A stretch of DNA of 42,060 bases from Mycolicibacterium bacteremicum (GCF_002086115.1 NZ_MVHJ01000037.1:1-42060); one strand, 5' to 3'; counted from the first letter of the stretch, positions 1 to 7,880 are shown. Notes: generated by a model from the letters alone, not told the origin. A program made the numbers and translations.

Positions 1-212
1 AAGAGGATCTGGGTGCGTTTGGCCAGGGAGGTGTCGCGCCAGGCCGGGAACGCCGCGGCGGCGGCCTCGATGACCGCCCGGGAGTCCTCGACCGAGGCCA
101 GCGCGACCTGACCGGTCACCGCACCCGACGCCGGATTCGTCACGGGGGCGGTCTGGGCCGAGGTGCCTTCGAAGAAGGTGCCGTTGAGCCAGTGCTGAAT
201 GGTGGCCTGCAT
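1..212 (-). CDS. mmsA: Methylmalonate-semialdehyde dehydrogenase (acylating), N-terminal part
   Basis: The first 70 residues of an aldehyde dehydrogenase are encoded; the gene runs off the left edge. The start MQATIQHWLNG followed by TNPASGAVTGQV and AFPAWRDTSLAKR is characteristic of the CoA-dependent methylmalonate-semialdehyde dehydrogenase of valine, thymine and myo-inositol catabolism, which makes propionyl-CoA. The ATG at 212 is the only good start in the frame. The gene is divergent from the PucR-type activator at 320, which suggests that regulator controls it. Other ALDH subfamilies are possible because the catalytic Cys and Glu lie outside the window. Confidence 0.85.
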   Translation of the reverse strand, partial: MQATIQHWLNGTFFEGTSAQTAPVTNPASGAVTGQVALASVEDSRAVIEAAAAAFPAWRDTSLAKRTQIL

Positions 213-287
213 CGCGATGCGCTCACTTTCTGTGGGTGGTGAGTTCAGTGTGGAACCCCGCAAGCCCACCGGAGCCGACAAACTGTC

Positions 288-303
288 TCCGATTTCTCTC
301 GGA
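288..303. promoter_or_regulatory. Candidate operator between mmsA and the PucR regulator
   Basis: A short inverted repeat, TCCGA-N6-TCGGA, lies in the 107-bp divergent region. Just downstream, TACAGT (308-313) could serve as a -10 hexamer for the regulator at 320, which would make its transcript nearly leaderless. The repeat is short and may be chance; its link to the PucR protein is inference from position only. Confidence 0.3.
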
Positions 304-319
304 TCGATACAGTATGTAA

Positions 320-1951
320 ATGCTGCTGACCGTCGCCGATGTCATCGGGTTGCCCGCGCTGCAGCGCGGACAACCCGAGGTGCTCAGCGCGCGCCGCTTC
401 GACGAGCCGATCCGCTGGGTGCACGTCAGCGATATCGCCGACCTGTCCACCCTCGTCGAGGGTGGCGAACTGGTGCTCACCACCGGTGCCGCGCTGCGCG
501 CCGACCCACGGCGCTATCTGCAGGGCATGGCCGCCGCCGGCGTGCTGGGGGTCGTCGTCGAACTCGGTACCGCCGTGCTGCCGCCCGAGGCGGGGCGCTA
601 CGCCGAGGAGTTCGGGCTGGCCCTGGTCGCCCTGCACCAGGAGGTGCGCTTCGTCGAGATCACCGAGGCCGTGCACCGGATGATCGTCACCGACCAGTTC
701 GACCGGGTGGACTTCGACCGGCGCGTGCACGAGACCTTCACCGACCTCAGCATGAAACGCGCCTCCGTCGAGGGCATCGTCGATGCCGCGGCCGGCATGC
801 TCGACGAACCGGTCGTCCTGGAAGATCTGGCGCACCGGGTGCTGGCGGTCGCGGGCGTCCCCGGTGGCGGGCCCACCGCGGTGCTGCTGCGCGACTGGGA
901 GCAGCGGTCGCGCCGTACGGCCGACGCCGAGCACTGGACGATGACCGCGGTCGGCCCACGCACCCAGGAGTGGGGACGCCTCATCGTGCCGCGCCGGCCC
1001 GTCGACGCGTCGCGCACCCAGATGGTGCTCGAGCGCGCCGGCGTGGCGCTGGCGCTGCACCGCATGATCGAACGGGACCGGTCCGGTCTGACCCATCAGG
1101 CCCAGACCGGTCTGATCGACGATGTGCTGCGCAGCCGCATCACCGACGAGGGGGAGGCCGCCGCGCGGGCACACGCCCTGGGGCTGCGGTCCTCGGCGCG
1201 GTACGTGCCCGCCGCGGTCCGCATCGCGCGCACCGCGACGGCCACCGATCCCGTTGTCGGACAGCGCCAGAACATCTCCCTGCTGGACACCGTCATGCAC
1301 GCCGTGAACGCCGCCGGGCACACCGGGCTGTTCTCCGTCCGGCGCGACGGCGAGATCGGGATGGTGCTGTCGCTGAGCGTCACCCGGCCCGCTGAGACGG
1401 CGCTGAGCGCGCTGGGCACCGAACTGCGCCGCGAGATCCGACGGGTCGAGGGCGTGCCGGACAGCACACTGGCCGTGGGGGATTCGGTGAACCGGGTGAT
1501 CGACGCCGTCTACGGGATGGGGGAGGCCGCCCACATCGCCGAGGTGGCGCTGGCCATGAACGAGGCCCCGCGGCCCTATTACCGGGCCGCCGACGTCCGG
1601 CTGCGCGGACTGATCGCGCTGCTGCGCAGCGATCACCGCGTGCAGGCCTTCGCCGAGAGTGAGCTCAAGGAACTGTTGACCGGGGACCAGGCGAATCTCG
1701 CGGTGTTGCAGGAGTATCTGCGGCTGGCCGGGAACAAGGCGGCGGTGGCCGCCCGGCTGCACATCAGCCGGCCCGCGCTGTACAAGAAGCTCGCCGCGAT
1801 CGGATCCGCCCTCGGCGTCGACCTCGACGACGGCGAATCCCGCACCTCGCTGCACGTCGCCCTGATGGTGCTCGACGCCCAACGGCTGCGCCGCCCGGTC
1901 GAGGTCAGCACCGAACCCGTCCCCGCCGTGATCGTCGATCCCTACACCTGA
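320..1951 (+). CDS. PucR-family transcriptional regulator
   Basis: A 543-residue protein with the usual PucR layout: an N-terminal PucR sensor domain (about residues 1-120, beginning MLLTVADVIGLPALQRGQ and containing the family's GGELVLTTG), a central CdaR GGDEF-like region, and a C-terminal helix-turn-helix (about residues 460-515, with LAGNKAAVAARLHISRPALYKKL). Such proteins usually activate catabolic genes for purines, amino acids or other nitrogen and carbon sources in response to a small molecule. It is divergent from mmsA, the likely target. The ATG at 320 places the PucR domain at the very N-terminus, as is typical. No clear Shine-Dalgarno precedes it, which fits a leaderless transcript. 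Confidence 0.85.
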   Translation: MLLTVADVIGLPALQRGQPEVLSARRFDEPIRWVHVSDIADLSTLVEGGELVLTTGAALRADPRRYLQGMAAAGVLGVVVELGTAVLPPEAGRYAEEFGLALVALHQEVRFVEITEAVHRMIVTDQFDRVDFDRRVHETFTDLSMKRASVEGIVDAAAGMLDEPVVLEDLAHRVLAVAGVPGGGPTAVLLRDWEQRSRRTADAEHWTMTAVGPRTQEWGRLIVPRRPVDASRTQMVLERAGVALALHRMIERDRSGLTHQAQTGLIDDVLRSRITDEGEAAARAHALGLRSSARYVPAAVRIARTATATDPVVGQRQNISLLDTVMHAVNAAGHTGLFSVRRDGEIGMVLSLSVTRPAETALSALGTELRREIRRVEGVPDSTLAVGDSVNRVIDAVYGMGEAAHIAEVALAMNEAPRPYYRAADVRLRGLIALLRSDHRVQAFAESELKELLTGDQANLAVLQEYLRLAGNKAAVAARLHISRPALYKKLAAIGSALGVDLDDGESRTSLHVALMVLDAQRLRRPVEVSTEPVPAVIVDPYT

Positions 1952-1978
1952 CCGGCGCGCTGCGGCTAGGTTCGGGCC

Positions 1979-2176
1979 GTGACCATGCTGGACACGGCAC
2001 GCAGAGTGCTCGGTTATGAAATGCGGATCGCGGAGTGGATCGGCCTGGCCGTGCTGCTCGCCCTGCCCTATCTCGGTATCGGAATCATCTGGGCCCTCAC
2101 ACATTCCGGTCCCGTCCTCGGCTCGGTGCTGGCCTGGCCGCTGCTGCTGCTGCTCTACACCTTCTGCGGATCATGA
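1979..2176 (+). CDS. Small two-pass membrane protein, function unknown
   Basis: A 65-residue protein starting with GTG at 1979. Residues about 18-42 and 46-62 are strongly hydrophobic, giving two likely membrane segments, with a short basic N-terminus. Its stop codon overlaps the next start in ATGA (2173-2176), so the two are probably translationally coupled and made together. I do not recognise a family. The coupled pair with the next gene suggests subunits of one small membrane complex or a split ancestral protein. Confidence 0.55.
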   Translation: MTMLDTARRVLGYEMRIAEWIGLAVLLALPYLGIGIIWALTHSGPVLGSVLAWPLLLLLYTFCGS

Positions 2177-2424
2177 GCAGGGTGCTGGCCAAGCCCGTCA
2201 AGGTCGAGGCGATGATCGAGACGCTGATGTGGCTGTCCCTGCCCTATATCGTCATCGGCCTGATCTTCACCATCGCGCACCCCGATGACGTGCGCGCTCT
2301 GGAACGGCAGGTGCAGACCCAGTTGCCCGCGGGTGCCGATGTGGCGGCCTTCGGCGCGAGCACCCTACTGTGGCCGATGATGCTGATCACCGGCCCGGTA
2401 GAGGAGCACTGCCTTGTCAGATGA
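2173..2424 (+). CDS. Small membrane protein coupled to the preceding gene
   Basis: An 83-residue protein beginning MSRVLAKPVKVEAM, with a hydrophobic segment at about residues 17-35 and a second one at about 64-75. The start ATG shares ATGA with the upstream stop. Its end overlaps the next gene (start 2414) by 11 bases, so the three form a tight transcription unit. No family is recognised. The open frame can be extended upstream to 2035, but that extension overlaps the previous gene and is compositionally out-of-frame Arg/Pro/Ala sequence. Confidence 0.55.
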   Translation: MSRVLAKPVKVEAMIETLMWLSLPYIVIGLIFTIAHPDDVRALERQVQTQLPAGADVAAFGASTLLWPMMLITGPVEEHCLVR

Positions 2425-3223
2425 CGATCTCGCCGATTTCGAGCGCGCGGAGTTCACCCACGACGGGAAGACGCGCACGGTGTACCGCACCGGCAGCGGG
2501 CCCGCCGTCATCGTCATCGCCGAGATGCCGGGTATCACCCCCAAGGTGGCCGCGTTCGCGCGGCAGGTCGCCGGTCTGGGGTGCACCGCGGTGCTGCCGC
2601 ACCTGTTCGGGGTGCCGGGCCGGGATCCCAACGCCAGCACGCTGATCGGCCTCAAGACGCTGGCCTCGGCGATGGTGCCCGCCTGCGTCAGCAGGGAGTT
2701 CACCGTCTGGGCGACCGGGCGCACGTCACCGGTCGTCGGCTGGCTGCGGGCGCTGGCCCGCGCCGAACACGCGCGGTGCGGCGGACCCGGTGTCGGTGCC
2801 GTCGGGATGTGCTTCACCGGCGGCTATGCCCTCGCCATGGCCACCGACGACATCCTGCTCGCGCCGGTGCTCTCGCAACCCTCGATGCCGGTGGCCGCGA
2901 CCGCGGCGCAGAAACATTCGATCGACATCTCCCCGTCCGACCTGGAGATCGTGAAGGGCCGCTGCGCCCGCGGGCTCACCGTGCTCGGACTGCGGTTCGA
3001 CTCCGACAAGATGGTGCCCCCGGAGCGGTTCGACTTCCTGCGCGAGCAACTCGGTGACGCCTTCGTGGCGGTGGAACTGCGCGGCGCGGACGCCAATCCG
3101 GACGCGATGATGTCGGCGCACTCGGTGCTGACCGAGCACCTGATCGACGAGCCGGGCACACCGACGCGGGCGGCGCTGGATCAGGTGCTCGACCTGTTCC
3201 GCAGCCGGCTGCTGACCGCCTGA
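2414..3223 (+). CDS. Dienelactone hydrolase-family alpha/beta hydrolase
   Basis: A 269-residue alpha/beta hydrolase of the dienelactone hydrolase (DLH) group. The nucleophile elbow is GMCFTGG with Cys133 in place of the more usual Ser, as in DLH; an Asp in LRFDSDKMVP and a His in MSAHSVLTEH are the likely triad partners. True DLH opens the lactone ring of dienelactones in chloroaromatic breakdown; mycobacterial members are mostly uncharacterised, so the substrate is open. The TTG start is supported by GAGGAG at 2401-2406, seven bases upstream. An insert around residues 85-115 makes it longer than the classic ~235-residue enzyme. Confidence 0.8.
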   Translation: MSDDDLADFERAEFTHDGKTRTVYRTGSGPAVIVIAEMPGITPKVAAFARQVAGLGCTAVLPHLFGVPGRDPNASTLIGLKTLASAMVPACVSREFTVWATGRTSPVVGWLRALARAEHARCGGPGVGAVGMCFTGGYALAMATDDILLAPVLSQPSMPVAATAAQKHSIDISPSDLEIVKGRCARGLTVLGLRFDSDKMVPPERFDFLREQLGDAFVAVELRGADANPDAMMSAHSVLTEHLIDEPGTPTRAALDQVLDLFRSRLLTA

Positions 3224-3234
3224 GCCGACGCGGC

Positions 3235-4362
3235 CTAGGCCGACCGACCGATATCGGGCCGGTCGTCGGGATCTTCGCCGTCGGTGCTGGCCAGCGCCGG
3301 CGACAGCAGCAGCCGGAACTGGTTGCCGCCGGACTTGCGCGCCTCGTACATCGCCCCGGTGCCGATGGTCAGCAGCTCGTCGAGCACATCGTGCGAGGCC
3401 TGCTCGGTCAGCGGCTTCAGCGGCGTGCTGACCACCCCGAGGCTGGCCGTCAACTGGAACGGCGCCGATTTGATGGTGCCGAGGATGCGCTCGGCCAGTG
3501 GCGTCGGATCGGGGGTGGTGAAGACATCGGCGACCAGATACTCGGAGTCACCCTGATGCCCGATCACCGCGTCGCCGCGCACCGTCTCGCGGAGCCGCTG
3601 CCCGATGGCGACCCGGGCCCGGTTGCCGCCCGTCTTGCCCGACATGGCGGTCAGCAGCGAGAAACTGTCCAGGTTGACCACGATCAGGATCAGGTAGCGG
3701 TCGTCGTAGCGACTGCGCGATCCGATCAGCGTCGCAACGCTGTCGTAGAACGCCTCCCGGTTGAGCAGACCGGTCAGCGGTTCGATCTCACCGTGCGGCT
3801 TCTCCGAGCCGATGATCCGCAACACCAGCTCGCAGGCAAACGCCATGAACACGCTGATGAGCGCCACGAACACCACGCTCGCCACCGCCAGCGTGTAGTT
3901 GATCTCGCCCAGTCGCCACGCCAGCACCACCAGGGTGGCCAGCTGGACCACCCACACCCCGATCAGCCACCGCCGGGAATGGAACATCACCGCGTACCCG
4001 GTCGTCACCGTGAACGCCACCGAACCGAGCAGGCCGAGCACCGGGTCGGGATCGGTCGCGCAGGTGACGGCGATCAGCGCGGTGCCGGCGATCAGACACA
4101 CCTTGGACTGGCGTCGGGTCGGCCAGTCCGATCGCGACCACAGCGCGACCATCGACGCGCACACCACGAACAGGATGATCGCCAGCGCGAGCCGGAAGGA
4201 GTGCTGCAGGCCGGAACTGGCCGCCGCCACCAGCACCGAGATGATCCCGAGGCTGGCGATGATGCCGGCGACCACCCGCGAGGTGGCGACCTGCAGATCC
4301 CGGGCAGCCAGATACGCGGTCAGCCAGTCATAGTGATCGCGCTGGTCACGCCCCCGCCGCAT
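3235..4362 (-). CDS. Membrane GGDEF-domain protein with degenerate signature
   Basis: A 375-residue protein with about six hydrophobic segments between residues 25 and 185 and a C-terminal GGDEF domain (about 193-355). EPLTGLLNREAFYD (194-207) is the canonical entry motif of diguanylate cyclases, but the signature itself reads QGDSE (270-274) instead of GGDEF. The loss of the first Gly and the shift of the acidic residue argue against normal c-di-GMP synthesis; the protein may be an inactive sensor, a GTP- or c-di-GMP-binding effector, or an activator of another cyclase. The start ATG at 4362 gives a short basic N-terminus; the frame stays open much further upstream but there it is antisense to other genes. 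Confidence 0.75.
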   Translation of the reverse strand: MRRGRDQRDHYDWLTAYLAARDLQVATSRVVAGIIASLGIISVLVAAASSGLQHSFRLALAIILFVVCASMVALWSRSDWPTRRQSKVCLIAGTALIAVTCATDPDPVLGLLGSVAFTVTTGYAVMFHSRRWLIGVWVVQLATLVVLAWRLGEINYTLAVASVVFVALISVFMAFACELVLRIIGSEKPHGEIEPLTGLLNREAFYDSVATLIGSRSRYDDRYLILIVVNLDSFSLLTAMSGKTGGNRARVAIGQRLRETVRGDAVIGHQGDSEYLVADVFTTPDPTPLAERILGTIKSAPFQLTASLGVVSTPLKPLTEQASHDVLDELLTIGTGAMYEARKSGGNQFRLLLSPALASTDGEDPDDRPDIGRSA

Positions 4363-4404
4363 CACCGGAACGCTACCAAATTCAGCCCGTCTAACCTGGC
4401 GTTC

Positions 4405-5310
4405 ATGGTGAGCCAATGGAACCCGGCCCGGCTCGGGGATATGACCGGCAAACAGGTGATCGTCACGGGCGCGACCAACGGCGTCGGTCTGGCCACCGCG
4501 GCCGCCCTGGCCAAAGCCGGCGCCCACGTGGTGATGGCTGTCCGCAACACCGATCTGGGCGCGCAGCGCGCCGCGGAGATCGGCGGGCACACCTCGGTGG
4601 TGAAGCTGGACCTGGCCGATCTGTCCTCGGTGCGTGGCTTTCCAGGCCGGCTCGACGAGCTGGGCATCGACGGTGTCGACATCCTGATCAACAACGCGGG
4701 CACACTCACCCAGCACCGCACCGACACCGCCGACGGTTTCGAGGCGACGCTGGCCACCAATCTGCTCGGACCGTTCGCGCTGACCAACCTGCTGCTCGAC
4801 CGGGTGCGCTCGCAGATCATCAATGTCGGCTCGCAGGCCCACGAGTCGGCGACCCTGCACCTGTCGGACATGCACCTGCGCACCCACAAGTGGACCGTGA
4901 TGGGCGCCTACGCAGCGTCCAAGCTCGCGGTGATGCTGTGGGGGTTGGAGCTGGACCGGCGACTGCGCACGGCGGGTTCGCCGATCATCAGTCACCTGAC
5001 CCACCCGGGCTGGGTCGACTCGAATCTGCCCGCACTCTCGGAGACCCCGCTGATGGGCGTGCTGGCGCGCGGGGTGAAGCTGGTCGCCGGTGCGCTGGCC
5101 AACGATGCCGCGGCGGGCGCGGCCACCACGCTCTACTGCATCACCGAGCCGATCCCGCCGGGCAGCTATGTCGGCGTCGACGGCCGGTTCGGGCTCAAGG
5201 GCGTTCCGGTGTTGATCGGGCGGTCGGCGGTGGCCTGCGATTACGCCACCGCGGCGCGGGTGGTCCAATTCGCCGAGCAGGAGACGGGGACAAGACTCTC
5301 CCTTCGTTAG
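4405..5310 (+). CDS. Short-chain dehydrogenase/reductase
   Basis: A 301-residue SDR of the retinol-dehydrogenase/WWOX-like type. The nucleotide site is TGATNGVG near the N-terminus, NNAG follows at about residue 97, and the catalytic pair is Y169-x3-K173 (YAASK) with an upstream Ser in INVGSQAHES. The long C-terminal part (THPGWVDSNL) is typical of this subgroup, which reduces carbonyls of lipids or xenobiotics with NADPH. The ATG at 4405 follows a short divergent intergenic region shared with the GGDEF gene. Its stop codon lies inside a hairpin at 5300-5328. Confidence 0.85.
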   Translation: MVSQWNPARLGDMTGKQVIVTGATNGVGLATAAALAKAGAHVVMAVRNTDLGAQRAAEIGGHTSVVKLDLADLSSVRGFPGRLDELGIDGVDILINNAGTLTQHRTDTADGFEATLATNLLGPFALTNLLLDRVRSQIINVGSQAHESATLHLSDMHLRTHKWTVMGAYAASKLAVMLWGLELDRRLRTAGSPIISHLTHPGWVDSNLPALSETPLMGVLARGVKLVAGALANDAAAGAATTLYCITEPIPPGSYVGVDGRFGLKGVPVLIGRSAVACDYATAARVVQFAEQETGTRLSLR

Positions 5311-5328
5311 CCGAAAGATAACGAAGGG
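5300..5328. terminator. Perfect 10-bp hairpin over the SDR stop codon
   Basis: CCCTTCGTTA (5300-5309) pairs exactly with TAACGAAGGG (5319-5328) across a 9-base loop. The SDR stop TAG (5308-5310) lies at the end of the left arm. There is no U-run afterwards, as is common for actinobacterial terminators. It could equally be an operator for the GtrA-like gene that begins at 5350. Confidence 0.5.
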
Positions 5329-5349
5329 GTCACCTGCCGATGCGACAGT

Positions 5350-5823
5350 GTGGCCGTGACGGTGGAATCGGCGCCGGACGGCATCGCCGAACGATTCCAC
5401 CGGCTGTGTGAGCGGATCGTGGCCCGGCTTCCGTTCGGGCTGAGTTCGGTTGTGGCGCCGACCTTTCTGGGCTTCGCTCTGATCGCCGGCTGCACCTTCA
5501 GCATCGACATGGCGTTGTTGACGCTGCTGTACAGCGGGTTCGGGGTGCCGCTGCCGGTCGCGCTGACCGTCGGGTACGTCTGCGCCTTCGCGCTGGCCTA
5601 TATCGCCAACCGCACGCTGAATTTCCGCTCGCACGCCACCGTCGGCCCGCAGGTCGCGGTCTACATCATCGTGGTCGCGGTGAACTACCTGTTGTTCATC
5701 GTCACGCTGCCCACCGCGCTGGTCGCCGCGGGACTGCAGTACCACCTGGCCCGCCTGCTGGCCGGCGGATGCGAGGCCGTCTACATGTACACCGCCATGC
5801 GGTGGGTGGTGTTTCGCCGCTGA
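5350..5823 (+). CDS. GtrA-like membrane protein
   Basis: A 157-residue protein with four membrane segments (about residues 38-60, 66-86, 95-118 and 122-145), the GtrA layout. FLGFALIAGCTFSIDMALL, AYIANRTLNFRS and the ending MRWVVFRR match the family pattern of a conserved N-x-T-x-x-F loop and a final W-V-F. GtrA proteins are thought to help flip or recruit polyprenyl-phosphate sugars for cell-envelope glycosylation; the mycobacterial relative Rv3789 has been linked to arabinogalactan synthesis. Two in-frame GTG starts (5350, 5356) are possible. No glycosyltransferase is adjacent. Confidence 0.8.
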   Translation: MAVTVESAPDGIAERFHRLCERIVARLPFGLSSVVAPTFLGFALIAGCTFSIDMALLTLLYSGFGVPLPVALTVGYVCAFALAYIANRTLNFRSHATVGPQVAVYIIVVAVNYLLFIVTLPTALVAAGLQYHLARLLAGGCEAVYMYTAMRWVVFRR

Positions 5824-5844
5824 GCTACCGGCGGCGGGCGCACA

Positions 5845-6231
5845 ATGTCTGCCATGGCGATCGGGCGCAGGCGCATGTTGATCGGTTCGGCCGTCACGGC
5901 CGGTGTGGTGGTGGGGTGTTCGCGGGAGGATGGCACCGCCGCGGAGGAGGGGCCCGTCGAGTTGGCCAAGACCGCCGACGTGCCGGTCGGTTCGGCCCTG
6001 GTGGTCGACGACATCGTGCTGACCCAGCAACAGCCCGGGCGGATCCAGGGGTTCTCGGCGGTGTGCCCGCACGCCGGCTGCGCGGTGTCGAAGGTGGACG
6101 GTGCGAAGGTGGTATGCCCCTGCCACGGCAGCAGCTTCGGCCTGGACGGGGCCGTGTTGACCGGTCCGGCGCGCGAACCGCTGCGGCCGGTGGCGGTCAC
6201 AGTCCGCGGGGATTCGGTCGTCACCGGCTGA
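5845..6231 (+). CDS. Exported Rieske [2Fe-2S] lipoprotein
   Basis: A 128-residue protein. An N-terminal RRR with a hydrophobic stretch and the lipobox VVGC (Cys25) points to Tat export followed by lipidation. The Rieske domain has C74-x-H76 and C91-x-x-H94 as cluster ligands, with C79 and C93 placed to form the disulfide seen in cytochrome bc-type Rieske proteins; that disulfide fits an extracytoplasmic site and Tat export after cluster insertion. The redox partner is unknown: no cytochrome or oxidase lies next to it. The start could also be ATG 5854. Confidence 0.85.
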   Translation: MSAMAIGRRRMLIGSAVTAGVVVGCSREDGTAAEEGPVELAKTADVPVGSALVVDDIVLTQQQPGRIQGFSAVCPHAGCAVSKVDGAKVVCPCHGSSFGLDGAVLTGPAREPLRPVAVTVRGDSVVTG

Positions 6232-6253
6232 AACGTGGTTACCATCAGCGCTC

Positions 6254-6685
6254 GTGGTAGACGACGAGGGCGGGACGGCCCCGGCTCCGTGGTATGAGGA
6301 GTCCTGGGCCGTCGTCACCGCGGGGGTGGCGGGCGTGCTGGCGATCGGCGTGCTGATCTACGCGGTGCTGCAGACATCGGAGAACTCGATCGACCCGTCC
6401 GGTGGCCCGCAGTTCTATCCGAGCACGGCGGCGCCGAGCACGACCTCGAGCTCGCGGACCACCCGGTCCACGACCACCACCACAACCACCACGACGACGA
6501 CCACCACCACGACTACGACCTCGGAGACGACCTCGGAGACGACCCTGGAGGAGTCCACATCCGAGGACGAGACGACCGAGGACGAGACGGCCGAGGACGA
6601 GACGACGACGGAGCCCACCCTGGGCGAGGACAACCCGTTCATCCTCAACCCGTTCGCCACCACCACGACCGCCGGCCAGGGGTAG
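6254..6685 (+). CDS. Single-pass membrane protein with poly-threonine and acidic tail
   Basis: A 143-residue protein with one membrane helix at about residues 20-40 (VVTAGVAGVLAIGVLIYAVL), followed by a Ser/Thr region, a run of about 17 threonines (residues 73-89) and a Thr/Glu/Asp stretch, ending with NPFILNPF. The orientation is likely N-in, so the low-complexity tail would lie outside the membrane and could be O-mannosylated, as mycobacteria do with Thr/Pro-rich exported proteins. Similar proteins occur in mycobacteria without known function. GTG 6254 is the start. Confidence 0.65.
   Translation: MVDDEGGTAPAPWYEESWAVVTAGVAGVLAIGVLIYAVLQTSENSIDPSGGPQFYPSTAAPSTTSSSRTTRSTTTTTTTTTTTTTTTTTSETTSETTLEESTSEDETTEDETAEDETTTEPTLGEDNPFILNPFATTTTAGQG
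6470..6520 (+). repeat. ACN trinucleotide run coding for poly-threonine
   Basis: Seventeen successive ACN codons (mostly ACC and ACG, with one ACA and one ACT) encode the threonine run of the surrounding gene. The synonymous variation suggests selection for the amino acid rather than recent slippage alone. Confidence 0.8.
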
Positions 6686-6730
6686 CCAGGGAGGGTTCGA
6701 TTAGCTCAGGATGGGAACGTCTGACAGAAT

Positions 6731-6844
6731 CGGCCCCGAGGGGAGTACTCCTGCGCTGCGGTGTCGCCATCACGTTGTCCAATGTCGGACGACCGGTGCC
6801 GCGGGCCCGCGCTCACGTTGCGCAGGCGGAAGAGACCTCGGCCG
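6731..6844 (+). promoter_or_regulatory. Probable yybP-ykoY (Mn2+) riboswitch upstream of TerC
   Basis: CGGCC-CC-GAGG (6731-6741) pairs with CCTCGGCCG (6836-6844) as a long P1 with a two-base bulge. Immediately inside the 5' strand comes GGGGAGTA (6740-6747), the hallmark internal loop of the yybP-ykoY motif, and inside the 3' strand comes AGAGACC, which resembles its conserved 3' side. A second helix pairs CCTGCGC (6750-6756) with GCGCAGG (6820-6826). The element sits 30 bases before a TerC-family gene, a classic target of this riboswitch. It is predicted from sequence by eye; a covariance-model scan is needed for proof. Confidence 0.65.
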
Positions 6845-6874
6845 TTTTATCGACGACCGGAGGCTCTTGAATAC

Positions 6875-7873
6875 ATGAACGTGTCCACCCTCGAGTGGGG
6901 CATCACCCTCGCCGTCACCCTGGGCATCCTGCTGGTGGATGTCCTGGTCTTCGGGCGACGGCCCCACGAACCGTCCACCAGGGAAACCTCGATAGCGCTG
7001 ACGTTCTACGTCGGTCTTGCCATCGCGTTCGGCATCTGGACCTGGACCTTCCACGGCAGCCAGTACGGTGTCGAGTTCTTTGCCGGCTGGCTCACCGAGT
7101 ACAGCCTGTCGGTGGACAACCTGTTCATCTTCTTGATCATCATGGCCAGCTTCAAGGTCCCGCGGATCTACCAGCAGCAGGCGCTGCTGGTCGGTATCAT
7201 CCTGGCGCTGATCTTCCGCGGCATCTTCATCGCTCTCGGCGCGGTGGCCATCGAACAGTTCTCCTGGGTGTTCTACATCTTCGGCGCCTTCCTGATCTAC
7301 ACCGCCATCAAACTGGCCAGGGACACCGACCACGATGACGACGGTGAGAACGGGGTCGTCCGGTTCGCGCGTAACTACCTGAACACCACCGACAAGTGGC
7401 ACGGCCTGAAGCTGACGGTCAAAGAGAACTCCAAGCGCGTCATGACGCCGATGTTCCTGGTGATCGTGGCGCTGGGCACCACCGACCTGTTGTTCGCCCT
7501 GGACTCGATCCCGGCGATCTACGGGCTCACCCAGGAGCCCTACCTGGTGTTCACCGCCAACGTGTTCGCGCTGATGGGGCTGCGCCAGCTGTACTTCCTG
7601 CTGGGTGACCTGCTCAAGCGGCTGGTGTACCTGTCTCAGGGCCTGTCGTTCATCCTCGGCTTCATCGGCGTCAAGCTGGTGCTGCACGCGCTGCACGAGA
7701 ATGAGCTGCCGTTCATCAACGGCGGCGAGCCCGTGCATGTGCCGACCATCCCGACGCTGGCCAGCCTGGGTGTCATCATCGTCACGCTGGTCATCACCAC
7801 CGTCGCCAGCCTGTACAAGACCCGGGTCGTGGACAAGAAGGCCGACGAGCCGTCCGAGCAGAAGACCGACTGA
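6875..7873 (+). CDS. TerC-family integral membrane protein (Alx-like)
   Basis: A 332-residue polytopic protein with about nine helices. The family core is clear: SVDNLFIFLIIMASF and, later, TTDLLFALDSIPAI, each with membrane-embedded acidic residues, plus ANVFALMGLRQLYFLL. TerC/Alx proteins are associated with Mn2+ efflux or metalation of exported proteins and, in some hosts, tellurite resistance. The ATG at 6875 has an SD (GGAGG, 6859-6863) and lies after the riboswitch; an upstream in-frame extension would overlap the RNA element and is rejected. The gene is followed by a strong hairpin at 7881-7915. Confidence 0.9.
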   Translation: MNVSTLEWGITLAVTLGILLVDVLVFGRRPHEPSTRETSIALTFYVGLAIAFGIWTWTFHGSQYGVEFFAGWLTEYSLSVDNLFIFLIIMASFKVPRIYQQQALLVGIILALIFRGIFIALGAVAIEQFSWVFYIFGAFLIYTAIKLARDTDHDDDGENGVVRFARNYLNTTDKWHGLKLTVKENSKRVMTPMFLVIVALGTTDLLFALDSIPAIYGLTQEPYLVFTANVFALMGLRQLYFLLGDLLKRLVYLSQGLSFILGFIGVKLVLHALHENELPFINGGEPVHVPTIPTLASLGVIIVTLVITTVASLYKTRVVDKKADEPSEQKTD

Positions 7874-7880
7874 CCCGCAT

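Noticed and set aside
245..2104. A 619-codon minus-strand frame opposite the PucR gene
   Set aside because: It has no domain and has shadow composition; the plus-strand frame has clear PucR and HTH domains.
4368..4404. GAACGC and GCGTTC inverted repeat in the GGDEF/SDR gap
   Set aside because: The arms are short and 25 bases apart, so chance is likely.
3235..6318. A 1027-codon open frame on the minus strand
   Set aside because: Only its last 375 codons (3235-4362) look like protein. The rest runs antisense through the SDR, GtrA and Rieske genes, with His/Arg/Gln/Gly-rich composition typical of shadow frames in GC-rich DNA.
6761..6874. N-terminal extension of TerC
   Set aside because: It overlaps the riboswitch-like RNA and has basic, non-family sequence; ATG 6875 has a good SD.
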